A DNA stretch of 64,000 bases. Origin: an uncultured Dorea sp. GTDB taxonomy: Bacteria > Bacillota > Clostridia > Lachnospirales > Lachnospiraceae. Below the pieces are notes generated by a model. It was not told the origin of the DNA, ran no database searches, and worked only from the letters and a program-made list of their open reading frames with translations. The stretch covers positions 31,267 to 95,266 of the forward strand of contig CAJUFA010000011.1 of NCBI GenBank assembly GCA_910585725.1, in the 5' to 3' direction. Shown here in pieces: positions 35,592-42,963 of the stretch; positions within the stretch are counted from its first letter, which is position 1, and every line of letters begins with the position of its first letter. The position numbers were made by a program, and so were the translations under genes.

Positions 35592-36046
35592 AGAGACAGG
35601 GGGCGCAGGAACTGGATATGCAAGAACAATATATGCAGGAGTTATTCCGGATGCAGGAGGTGGATATCAAAGAATATTCGCCGCTTGCTCTGGCATATAT
35701 CGGCGACGCCGTCTATGAGCTGATTATTCGATCCCTGGTGCTGAACGAAGGAAACCGTCAGGTGCAGAAGATGCATAAACGTACCAGTTCCATGGTGCAG
35801 GCTTCAGCCCAGGCGCGAATCATTACTGCGCTGAATGATCGGCTGACGGAGGAGGAACACGCGGTATATAAGCGGGGACGAAATGCCAAGAGCATGTCCC
35901 CCGCCAAGAATCAGTCTGTTTCTGATTATCATAAGGCAACCGGGTTCGAGGCTTTGATGGGGTATCTGTATCTAAAGAAGGAATGGAAGCGGATGTTGGA
36001 GCTGATAAAAGCGGGACTGGATGCATTGGAAAATGAGGTTAGCTGA
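35576..36046 (+). CDS. mrnC: Mini-ribonuclease III
   Basis: MrnC is a dimeric RNase III-like enzyme lacking the double-stranded RNA-binding domain; it matures 23S rRNA. SPLALAYIGDAVYELIIRSLV carries the catalytic Asp, and FEALMGYLYLKKEW the second acidic site. At 156 residues it is slightly longer than usual because of an N-terminal Met/Gln-rich extension of about 20 residues. It overlaps the end of cysS, and rlmB follows within five bases, the same order as in Bacillus. Confidence 0.93.
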   Translation: METGVERQGAQELDMQEQYMQELFRMQEVDIKEYSPLALAYIGDAVYELIIRSLVLNEGNRQVQKMHKRTSSMVQASAQARIITALNDRLTEEEHAVYKRGRNAKSMSPAKNQSVSDYHKATGFEALMGYLYLKKEWKRMLELIKAGLDALENEVS

Positions 36047-36050
36047 GAAT

Positions 36051-36893
36051 ATGGATAAAAATCAGGAAAAGTATTATAAGGCAGAGAGTATGAACGAAAA
36101 GAAAACGGAAAGAGACAGGAATGTCGAAAAGAGCGGAAACGTTGGAAATGACAGAGATAAAAACGAGAATATAATCGAGGGACGCAACGCCGTCCTGGAG
36201 GCGTTCCGTTCCGGAAAGACTATTGATAAGCTCCTGATCCTGAACGGATGCCAGGATGGTCCGGTTAAGAGTATTATACGCGAAGCGAAGAAGCAGGATA
36301 CTTTGATTCAGTATGTGGAGAAGGAGCGGCTGAACCAGCTTAGCGGGACCGGAAAGCATCAGGGCGTGATCGCCTATGCGGCGGCTTATGCCTATGCGGA
36401 GGTGAAAGATATGTTGAAGCTTGCGAAGGAGAGAGGAGAAGATCCGTTCCTGGTCTTGCTGGATAATATCGAAGACCCTCATAATCTGGGCGCCATTATC
36501 CGTACGGCGAATCTGGCGGGAGCCCATGGAGTTATCATTCCAAAGAGACGGGCTGTAGGTCTTACGGCGACGGTTGCGAAGGCGTCGGCGGGAGCGCTTT
36601 ATTATACTCCGGTTGCGAAGGTAACGAATCTTACCAGGACGATGGAGGATTTGAAGAAACAGGGACTATGGTTCGTGTGCGCGGACATGGGAGGAGAGCA
36701 GATGTACCGGCTTAATCTGACCGGCCCTATCGGACTGGTTGTCGGCAGCGAAGGGGAAGGCGTCGGCAGACTCGTGAAGGAAAAATGTGATTATATCGCC
36801 GGCATACCGATGAAGGGAGATATTGATTCTCTGAACGCATCCGTGGCGGCGGGCGTACTGGCGTATGAGATCGTGAGGCAGAGGCTGGGGTGA
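36051..36893 (+). CDS. rlmB: 23S rRNA 2'-O-methyltransferase, RlmB type
   Basis: A SPOUT-family methyltransferase that modifies G2251 of 23S rRNA. NIIEGRNAVLEAFRSGKTIDKL marks the substrate-binding domain. DNIEDPHNLGAIIRTANLAG, VVGSEGEGVG and IPMKGDIDSLNASVAAGVLAYE are SPOUT motifs 1-3 with the trefoil knot. A charged N-terminal extension of about 40 residues precedes them. The ATG at 36051 is chosen; the frame upstream overlaps mrnC. The next gene begins four bases later. Confidence 0.94.
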   Translation: MDKNQEKYYKAESMNEKKTERDRNVEKSGNVGNDRDKNENIIEGRNAVLEAFRSGKTIDKLLILNGCQDGPVKSIIREAKKQDTLIQYVEKERLNQLSGTGKHQGVIAYAAAYAYAEVKDMLKLAKERGEDPFLVLLDNIEDPHNLGAIIRTANLAGAHGVIIPKRRAVGLTATVAKASAGALYYTPVAKVTNLTRTMEDLKKQGLWFVCADMGGEQMYRLNLTGPIGLVVGSEGEGVGRLVKEKCDYIAGIPMKGDIDSLNASVAAGVLAYEIVRQRLG

Positions 36894-36896
36894 TAC

Positions 36897-37502
36897 ATGG
36901 CAAATTATGAGCAGATGACGGACGAGCAGCTAATCGGAAAGCTGCGAAAAGGGGATAAGAATATTATTGATTATATCATGGAGAAATATAAGAATCTGGT
37001 GCGCAAGGAAGCCAACGCCATGTATCTTCTCGGCGGGGAGAACGACGATCTGATTCAGGAAGGGATGATCGGACTCTTTAAAGCGGTTCAGGATTACAAT
37101 GTGGAGCAGGAGACGTCTTTCTTCAGCTTTGCAAGATTATGCGTCACCAGACAGATGTATTCGGCGATCGAGGCTTCTAAGAGAAAGAAGCACAGTCCGC
37201 TGAATTCTTACATATCCCTTTATGAAGCGAACGAAGAACAGGGACCGCTGATGGAAACCATGGCTGCAGGACAGGAGAGTAACCCGGAAGAACTGCTGGT
37301 CAGCCGGGAATACGCGGAATTGCTGGAGACCCGGCTGGAAGAGATCTTAAGCGACCTGGAGAACAGGGTTCTTTACCTGCACCTTCTCGGGACGGATTAT
37401 AAGACGATCGCCCGTTTGCTGGATAAGAGTCCGAAGACGATAGACAACGCGCTTCAGAGGATCAAGGGGAAGACGGAGAAACTGCTGCGGGCCGAAAAAT
37501 AG
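36897..37502 (+). CDS. sigH: SigH-type RNA polymerase sigma factor
   Basis: A 201-residue sigma-70-family protein. Region 2 is YKNLVRKEANAMYLLGGENDDLIQEGMIGL followed by SFFSFARLCVTRQMYSAI, typical of Spo0H/SigH, the factor for early sporulation and transition-state genes. Region 4 (LEEILSDLENRVLYLHLLGTDYK then IARLLDKSPKTIDNALQR) has the helix-turn-helix. The cysE-cysS-mrnC-rlmB-sigH order is that of Bacillus and many Clostridia, but the NYN-domain gene yacP found between rlmB and sigH in Bacillus is absent. Confidence 0.93.
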   Translation: MANYEQMTDEQLIGKLRKGDKNIIDYIMEKYKNLVRKEANAMYLLGGENDDLIQEGMIGLFKAVQDYNVEQETSFFSFARLCVTRQMYSAIEASKRKKHSPLNSYISLYEANEEQGPLMETMAAGQESNPEELLVSREYAELLETRLEEILSDLENRVLYLHLLGTDYKTIARLLDKSPKTIDNALQRIKGKTEKLLRAEK

Positions 37503-37553
37503 CGGAAAGTAAAAATATACGGAAAAATATGTTATAAAATGTGGAAATATATA

Positions 37554-37583
37554 TTGACAAGACAGGGCGGATTATTGTATAGT
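37554..37583 (+). promoter_or_regulatory. Promoter of tRNA-Thr
   Basis: TTGACA (37554-37559), 18 bases, TATAGT (37578-37583). It drives the tRNA starting at 37608. Confidence 0.8.
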
Positions 37584-37607
37584 ATCAATGTTGTATTTCA
37601 TATATAT

Positions 37608-37680
37608 GCTGCCTTGGCTCAGTCGGTAGAGCGTCGCCTTGGTAAGGCGGAGGTCGGCGGTTCGATTCCGCTAGGCAGCT
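37608..37680 (+). tRNA. tRNA-Thr (anticodon GGT)
   Basis: A full cloverleaf: acceptor GCTGCCT/AGGCAGC, D arm GCTC-AGTCGGTA-GAGC, anticodon stem CGCC/GGCG with loop TTGGTAA (anticodon GGT), and T arm GGCGG-TTCGATT-CCGCT. The CCA end is not encoded. It has its own promoter upstream and a hairpin downstream. Confidence 0.95.
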
Positions 37681-37695
37681 CTGAGAAGAGAATAG

Positions 37696-37740
37696 ATAGA
37701 GACTTTTTAAAAGTGGAAGCTTTGGAAAGTCTCTATTTTA
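37696..37740 (+). terminator. Terminator after tRNA-Thr
   Basis: ATAGAGACTTT (37696-37706) pairs with AAAGTCTCTAT (37726-37736), followed by TTTA. It ends the tRNA transcript. Confidence 0.75.
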
Positions 37741-37768
37741 AATGATAGAGTGGGGAAGGGAGATACTT

Positions 37769-38437
37769 ATGAAGAAGAATCTGGTTATCGACAGAGGTAT
37801 GAAGGAGTTATGGCCTGAGGTCAGGGTAGGTTGTCTGCAGTATAGAGTAAAGGTTGAGAAGAAGAATGAGGAGATGTGGAAATATCTGAAAAGAGATATC
37901 ATTAAGAAAGTGAAGGATGCCATCTTCGATTACGGTATCAATGAGATCCCCAATATCAGGGAATCCCGGGCGGCGTATAAGGCGTTCGGCAAGGATCCCA
38001 GCCGTTACAGGGTGTCTTCCGAGGCGTTGGTTCGTCGGATAGGGCAGGGGAAAGGTCTTTATGAAGTGAATACGGTAGTAGACGTGAATAATCTGATCTC
38101 TGTCGAGTCCGGATTTTCCGTCGGCTCTTACGATACGGCGAAGATAGAGGATGATTTGGTGTTCCGTATTGGGCGCGAAGGGGAGAACTACAAGGGGATC
38201 GGGAAAGACGAGATACATATAGACTGCCTGCCGGTACTAGCGGATGGGAAAGGCGCGATAGGAAGCTCTACCAGCGATTCCGAGAGGGCGATGATCACGG
38301 AGGAAGCGAGGGAAGCGCTGACGCTGATCTATTCATTTTCGGAAAATGAGGATCTTGAGGCGGCGCTGGATTATGGAAAAAAATATCTGGAAATATATGC
38401 AGGAGCGCAGGATATAGAAGTCTGGATCGTAGATTGA
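37769..38437 (+). CDS. B3/B4 tRNA-binding domain protein
   Basis: A 222-residue cytosolic protein made of a B3/B4 domain, the editing module of the phenylalanyl-tRNA synthetase beta subunit, here free-standing. PNIRESRAAYKAFGKDPSRYR, SSEALVRRI and VVDVNNLISVESGFSVGSYD are typical. Free-standing copies may edit misacylated tRNA, but the amino acid is unknown. The start at 37769 follows GGGAAGGGA. A strong hairpin ends the gene. Confidence 0.82.
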   Translation: MKKNLVIDRGMKELWPEVRVGCLQYRVKVEKKNEEMWKYLKRDIIKKVKDAIFDYGINEIPNIRESRAAYKAFGKDPSRYRVSSEALVRRIGQGKGLYEVNTVVDVNNLISVESGFSVGSYDTAKIEDDLVFRIGREGENYKGIGKDEIHIDCLPVLADGKGAIGSSTSDSERAMITEEAREALTLIYSFSENEDLEAALDYGKKYLEIYAGAQDIEVWIVD

Positions 38438-38447
38438 GTTGAAGTTG

Positions 38448-38492
38448 AAAAAGCGGGAGCTGTGACCATATTGGCCGCAGCTCCCGCTTTTT
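38448..38492. terminator. Bidirectional terminator between converging genes
   Basis: AAAAAGCGGGAGCTG (38448-38462) pairs with CAGCTCCCGCTTTTT (38478-38492), giving a T-run on both strands. It serves the B3/B4 gene (+) and the NSS transporter (-). Confidence 0.92.
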
Positions 38493-38526
38493 AGGATTAA
38501 TCATATCTCGATAGTCTTTTTTATGC

Positions 38527-39882
38527 CTATAATTTAAACCATCCAAGTCCGCTTGCAACGGAACTTGCCAGGATCAGAATCAGGAAGATAGGCGCTATCC
38601 ATTTTATCATGACATTGAACATCTTTTCTCCCTTAAAAGTACCGTCCGTTGCCTTTACTTCGTCGGCAACGGCTTTCGGCTTGATAATGAAGCCCACGAA
38701 GATACAGGTAAAGAATGCGACGATCGGCATCAGCACACTGTTGCTTATGAAGTCCATAATGTCCAAAATAGACAAGCCGTTCCAACTGATGAAGCCAAGC
38801 GCTCCGAACCCGAGGGAAGAAGGAATTCCCATGACTGCCGCCAGTATGAATACGAAGATACCGGTAAAACGCCGTTTCCAGCCAAATTTGTCCATGAAGA
38901 CGGATACGATAGTTTCCATCAGGGAGATGGCGGAAGTAAGCGCGGCGAAGAATACGAGTACGAAGAAGATGGTTCCGATGATTCCGCCGAAACGCATACT
39001 TGCGAATACCTTTGGAAGCGTCATGAACATCAGTCCGGGGCCTGCGCTGAGCGCGGAACGGTCGCCGCCGGAGAACGCGAACACGGCGGGGATGATCATC
39101 AGACCCGCGAGAAACGCGATACCGGTATCGAATAATTCGATTTGACGTACAGAACTTTCCAGGTTATTGTCTTTCTTCATATAAGAACCATATGTGATCA
39201 TGATACCCATCGCCAGAGACATGGAGTAAAAGAGCTGTCCCATAGCCGCAAGGATCGTCTTGGCCGATACGTCTGCCATGTGAGGTTTAATGTAGTAGAT
39301 AAGTCCTTCCATAGCGCCGTCCAGGGTAAGTCCGTATATGGAGATTATAATAGTAAGTACCACAAGGATCGGCATCATGATCTTACTTACTTTCTCGATT
39401 CCTTTCTCAACGCCGAATAAAACTACGATTGCCGCCAGAGCCAGGAATAAAAGGAACCAGCAGATAGGTTCTGTCGTGCTGCTGATGAAATCCGTAAAAT
39501 AGGTGTCTCCGGCAGATGCCTGAACTCCCCCGCTTACAAATACCGCGAAATATTTAACGACCCATCCGCCGATTACGGAGTAGTATGGAAAGATGATGAC
39601 CGGGACGGTTACGGCAAGTAATCCCAGGAATCCAAAACGTTTATCCAGGGATTTAAACGCAACGATGGCGCTTACGCCTGTCTTGCGTCCCAGGGCGATC
39701 TCGGCGATCATAAGGGTGAATCCGAAAGTGACTGCGAGAATTAAGTAGATCAGCAGGAATGTTCCTCCTCCGTACTGCGCGGCGAGATAGGGGAACCGCC
39801 ATATATTCCCAAGTCCGACAGCAGACCCGGCTGCAGCAAGTACAAAACCGAGTTTGCTGGAAAAGTTGCTTCTGTTTTTCAT
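38527..39882 (-). CDS. Sodium-dependent NSS/SNF-family transporter
   Basis: A 451-residue symporter with about 11-12 helices. The N-terminus SSKLGFVLAAAGSAVGLGNI followed by WRFPYLAAQYGGG is the invariant first helix of the neurotransmitter:sodium symporter family, binding Na+ and substrate. Bacterial members take up amino acids such as Trp, Tyr, Leu or Ala; which one cannot be told here. AGGAGGT precedes the ATG. It lies 88 bases downstream of the TetR gene on the same strand, but a near-perfect palindrome (39922-39935) in between suggests its own control. Confidence 0.9.
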   Translation of the reverse strand: MKNRSNFSSKLGFVLAAAGSAVGLGNIWRFPYLAAQYGGGTFLLIYLILAVTFGFTLMIAEIALGRKTGVSAIVAFKSLDKRFGFLGLLAVTVPVIIFPYYSVIGGWVVKYFAVFVSGGVQASAGDTYFTDFISSTTEPICWFLLFLALAAIVVLFGVEKGIEKVSKIMMPILVVLTIIISIYGLTLDGAMEGLIYYIKPHMADVSAKTILAAMGQLFYSMSLAMGIMITYGSYMKKDNNLESSVRQIELFDTGIAFLAGLMIIPAVFAFSGGDRSALSAGPGLMFMTLPKVFASMRFGGIIGTIFFVLVFFAALTSAISLMETIVSVFMDKFGWKRRFTGIFVFILAAVMGIPSSLGFGALGFISWNGLSILDIMDFISNSVLMPIVAFFTCIFVGFIIKPKAVADEVKATDGTFKGEKMFNVMIKWIAPIFLILILASSVASGLGWFKL

Positions 39883-39921
39883 GTAAAAACCTCCTCAAAA
39901 TAATAATACCATTCCTTATTT

Positions 39922-39935
39922 TAGAACATGCTCTA
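39922..39935. promoter_or_regulatory. 14-bp palindrome upstream of the NSS transporter
   Basis: TAGAACATGCTCTA is a nearly perfect inverted repeat 40 bases before the transporter start. It could be a repressor site, or just a short hairpin. Its partner is unknown. Confidence 0.35.
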
Positions 39936-39970
39936 TTATTACATGAAAAGACCTTTTTTTCAAGAAATAT

Positions 39971-40597
39971 TTATCTTTTTGGAGTTTTTGAAGTTTTCGT
40001 ACGATGGCTGTCGAGGATCAGTCTTACGGAACGGTACAGAAAAGGCTTGTACTGTTCGATAGGCAGCGGTTCCTTATAAAGTATGGAGTTATATCCGGCG
40101 GAGCCTGCGAGTTCTACGATAGTAAAGAGCATGACGTCTACGTCTTCGTATTCATATTTGTCCTTCGCAACCATATCCAGGAATACCTCATAGAAATCAT
40201 GGTCTGCGCGTTCTCCGGTCAGAAGGACAGAACGCAGGGCGCCCATGACCAGGTTCTTGGAAATGAAATTCAGTAAAGGAACATTGAGCACCAGAGTATC
40301 GATAATGTGGTTCATTATATAGATCAATTGTTCCTCCAGACCTTCCACAGGTTCGCTTTCCTGGTCAAGCGCGAGCTTAGCCGTGCGGAAGAGCTCGAGG
40401 GTCTTGTGGGCGATCAGTTTATTCCGGATATCGTATTTGTCCTTAAAATAGAGGTAGAAGGTTCCTTTTGCAACTCCGGCTTTCTCTACGATGTCAGAGA
40501 TCGCGGTAGAATTAATGCCCTTTGTAATAAAAAGTTCGTAAGCGCTGTTAAATAGAGTTTCTTTTTTCTTTTTTTTATTTTCGTCAATTTTCCCCAT
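39971..40597 (-). CDS. TetR-family repressor of the MMPL operon
   Basis: A 208-residue regulator. The helix-turn-helix (about 10-55) reads KKETLFNSAYELFITKG, STAISDIVEKAGVAKGTFY and LYFKDKYDIRNKL. The C-terminal ligand domain is variable. It is transcribed away from the MMPL transporter gene. Three near-identical palindromes of the form TGACT-N3-AGTCA or close lie between the genes and cover the MMPL promoter. This is a standard autoregulated efflux-type circuit: the repressor blocks the exporter until a ligand is bound. The ligand is unknown. Confidence 0.92.
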   Translation of the reverse strand: MGKIDENKKKKKETLFNSAYELFITKGINSTAISDIVEKAGVAKGTFYLYFKDKYDIRNKLIAHKTLELFRTAKLALDQESEPVEGLEEQLIYIMNHIIDTLVLNVPLLNFISKNLVMGALRSVLLTGERADHDFYEVFLDMVAKDKYEYEDVDVMLFTIVELAGSAGYNSILYKEPLPIEQYKPFLYRSVRLILDSHRTKTSKTPKR

Positions 40598-40697
40598 GAT
40601 AATCCTTTCGAAACAGCCGGCTGTATTGATCGAAGAACTGCTTTAGTTTCCCCGGACAGAATCGTACCGGCAGTATAAACGGTAACTGGATATATCT

Positions 40698-40727
40698 ATT
40701 ATAACCAGTATAACTATCGAATTTCAA
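40698..40727 (-). promoter_or_regulatory. Promoter of the TetR gene
   Basis: On the minus strand: TTGAAA (40727-40722), 18 bases, TATAAT (40703-40698). Operator 1 at 40745-40757 lies about 18 bases upstream of this -35 box. Confidence 0.7.
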
Positions 40728-40744
40728 GAGGTTTGTCATAAAAA

Positions 40745-40757
40745 TGACTAAAAGTCA
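40745..40757. promoter_or_regulatory. TetR operator 1
   Basis: TGACTAAAAGTCA, a palindrome of the shared type TGACTNANNGTCA, upstream of the MMPL -35 box. Confidence 0.72.
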
Positions 40758-40766
40758 TAAAATGTA

Positions 40767-40795
40767 TTGACTAATGGTCATTCTTGTAGTATAGT
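40767..40795 (+). promoter_or_regulatory. MMPL operon promoter with overlapping operator 2
   Basis: TTGACT (40767-40772), 17 bases, TATAGT (40790-40795). Operator 2, TGACTAATGGTCA (40768-40780), overlaps the -35 box, so a bound repressor would block RNA polymerase. Confidence 0.82.
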
Positions 40796-40810
40796 GCATA
40801 TTGTAAGAAA

Positions 40811-40823
40811 TGACTGATAGTCA
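40811..40823. promoter_or_regulatory. TetR operator 3
   Basis: TGACTGATAGTCA, the most symmetric of the three sites, in the early transcribed region of the MMPL operon. Centre-to-centre distances are 23 (sites 1-2) and 43 bases (sites 2-3). Confidence 0.75.
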
Positions 40824-40847
40824 GAAAAAGAAAAGGAGCAGGTGAGT

Positions 40848-42941
40848 ATGGTTCAGTTTGGGAAAAAAGTGGTGAAGTACAGAGCGTTGATTTTGATCGT
40901 CAGTTTATTGCTGCTGATTCCTTCTGTGCTTGGGTATGTGAATACCAGAGTGAATTATGATGTTCTGACATATCTGCCGAAGGATATCGAGACCATGAAG
41001 GGGCAGGATATCATGGTGGAGGATTTCGGAACAGGAGCGTTCTCCATGTTTATTGTGGACGGCATGGAGGATAAGGACATTGTGAAGCTAAAGAAAGATA
41101 TCGAAGAGATTGAACATGTAGAGAGTGTCTTGTGGTATGATTCTGTGATGGATATATCGGTTCCGGCAAGCATGCTTCCGGATGATCTCTATGAGGTGTT
41201 TAATTCGGATACCGGAACGATGATGGCGATTTTCTTTGACGAGGGAACTTCTTCGGACGGAACGATGGAGGCGATCGAGGCGATACGGAAAGCGGCGGGG
41301 AAACAGTGCTTCTTAAGCGGGATGTCGGCCATCGTGACGGACACAAAGAATCTTGCGGAGAAGGAGACCCCCCTGTATGTCATGATTGCGGTTGTGTTGG
41401 CGGTGCTGGTCTTAGGCATTACGATGAATTCCTTCTTCGTACCGGTGTTGTTCCTTCTGAGTATCGGAATGGCGATTCTTTATAATCTGGGAAGTAATTA
41501 TTTCCTGGGAGAGATATCATATATTACGAAAGCATTGGCGGCGGTGCTGCAGCTTGGGGTTACGCTGGATTATTCAATCTTCCTGATGCATAGCTACGAA
41601 GAGCAGCAGGCGCGCTATGACGGAGACAAGAAGCGCGCTATGGCGCATGCGATCTCTCATACTTTTTCATCGGTCGTGGGAAGCTCGGTTACGACGATCG
41701 CCGGATTTATCGCACTGTGTTTCATGAGCTTCACATTGGGGTTGGATATCGGAGTGGTTATGGCGAAGGGAGTTGTCTTTGGCGTGATTGCCTGTGTGAC
41801 GATCCTGCCCTCCATGATCCTGTGCTGTGACAGATTGATCGAAAAGACGAAGCACAGACCCTTGCTTCCGGATATCGGGAGATTGTCGGAGAAGGTTACG
41901 AAACATTATCTCTGGTATGTTATAGCATTCATGGTTCTTCTGGTTCCGGCGGTTTACGGAAATAATCATACGGGGGTCTATTACAATCTGGATGAGACGC
42001 TTCCGAAAGAGCTGCCCAGCATCATCGCAAATGAGAAGCTGAAAGAAGACTATGAGATGAACACGACCCATATCCTCCTTCTGGACAGTTCCGTGCCCTC
42101 ATCTGACGTAGGAAAGATGCTGAAGAAGATTGAAGACGTTGACGGAGTAAAGTGGGCGCTGGGTTTAGATAAACTGGCAGGTCCGGGGATACCGTCAGAT
42201 ATGCTCCCGGAATCCGTCACAGGGATGCTGAAGACGGATCAATACCAGATGGTCATGGTTAATTCATTGTATAAGGTGGCGTCGGATGAAGTAAACCGAC
42301 AGATCGAGGAGATCAACGAGATCATGGATCAGTATGACAAGAGTGCGATGCTGGTAGGAGAAGGCCCTCTGACTGCAGATCTGATTAAGATTACGGATAA
42401 GGATTTCAAGACGGTAAGCGTCGTATCTATCGGGATAATCTTCGTTATCATCCTGGTATTGTTCCAGTCCGTCTCCCTGCCTGTTATCCTGGTAGGCGTG
42501 ATAGAATTTGCGATCTTTGTCAATATGGGAATTCCGTTCTATACGGGAACCACGCTTCCTTTCGTCGCGTCTATCGTAATCGGGACGATACAGCTTGGTT
42601 CTACCGTGGACTATGCGATCCTGATGACTACGCGGTATAAGAGGGAGAGAAGTCAGGGTAAGAATAAATATGACGCCGTCACCATCGCGCATCAGGCGTC
42701 GGCACAGTCGATCATGGTAAGCGCATTCAGTTTCTTTGCGGCGACTGTCGGCGTAGGGTTGTATTCAAATATTGATATGATCAGTTCCCTGTGTATCCTG
42801 ATGGCGAGGGGCGCCGTGATCAGTATGGTCGTCGTCGTGTTTATCCTGCCGTCGATGTTTATGGTATTTGATAAGGTGATCGTGAAGACGAGCAGAGGAT
42901 TCCTGCCGAAGAAGACGGAAGTGTCTTATAGTATCGTATAG
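40848..42941 (+). CDS. MMPL/RND-type membrane transporter
   Basis: A 697-residue RND-superfamily protein with two repeats, each of one helix, a large outside loop and five helices. VLQLGVTLDYSIFLMHSYEE (first half) and IVIGTIQLGSTVDYAILMTT (second half) are the paired helix-4 motifs with the proton-relay Asp. Proteins of this group in Gram-positives export lipids or surface glycolipids. The start at ATG 40848 is set by GGAG at 40835-40838. It is followed by the secreted heptad-repeat protein, and both are under the TetR operators. Confidence 0.88.
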   Translation: MVQFGKKVVKYRALILIVSLLLLIPSVLGYVNTRVNYDVLTYLPKDIETMKGQDIMVEDFGTGAFSMFIVDGMEDKDIVKLKKDIEEIEHVESVLWYDSVMDISVPASMLPDDLYEVFNSDTGTMMAIFFDEGTSSDGTMEAIEAIRKAAGKQCFLSGMSAIVTDTKNLAEKETPLYVMIAVVLAVLVLGITMNSFFVPVLFLLSIGMAILYNLGSNYFLGEISYITKALAAVLQLGVTLDYSIFLMHSYEEQQARYDGDKKRAMAHAISHTFSSVVGSSVTTIAGFIALCFMSFTLGLDIGVVMAKGVVFGVIACVTILPSMILCCDRLIEKTKHRPLLPDIGRLSEKVTKHYLWYVIAFMVLLVPAVYGNNHTGVYYNLDETLPKELPSIIANEKLKEDYEMNTTHILLLDSSVPSSDVGKMLKKIEDVDGVKWALGLDKLAGPGIPSDMLPESVTGMLKTDQYQMVMVNSLYKVASDEVNRQIEEINEIMDQYDKSAMLVGEGPLTADLIKITDKDFKTVSVVSIGIIFVIILVLFQSVSLPVILVGVIEFAIFVNMGIPFYTGTTLPFVASIVIGTIQLGSTVDYAILMTTRYKRERSQGKNKYDAVTIAHQASAQSIMVSAFSFFAATVGVGLYSNIDMISSLCILMARGAVISMVVVVFILPSMFMVFDKVIVKTSRGFLPKKTEVSYSIV

Positions 42942-42963
42942 AAATGAAACAGGAGGTATATGT

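Noticed and set aside
37539..37745. Short plus-strand frame of 68 codons
   Set aside because: It reads through the tRNA-Thr gene and its promoter; the RNA gene explains the sequence.
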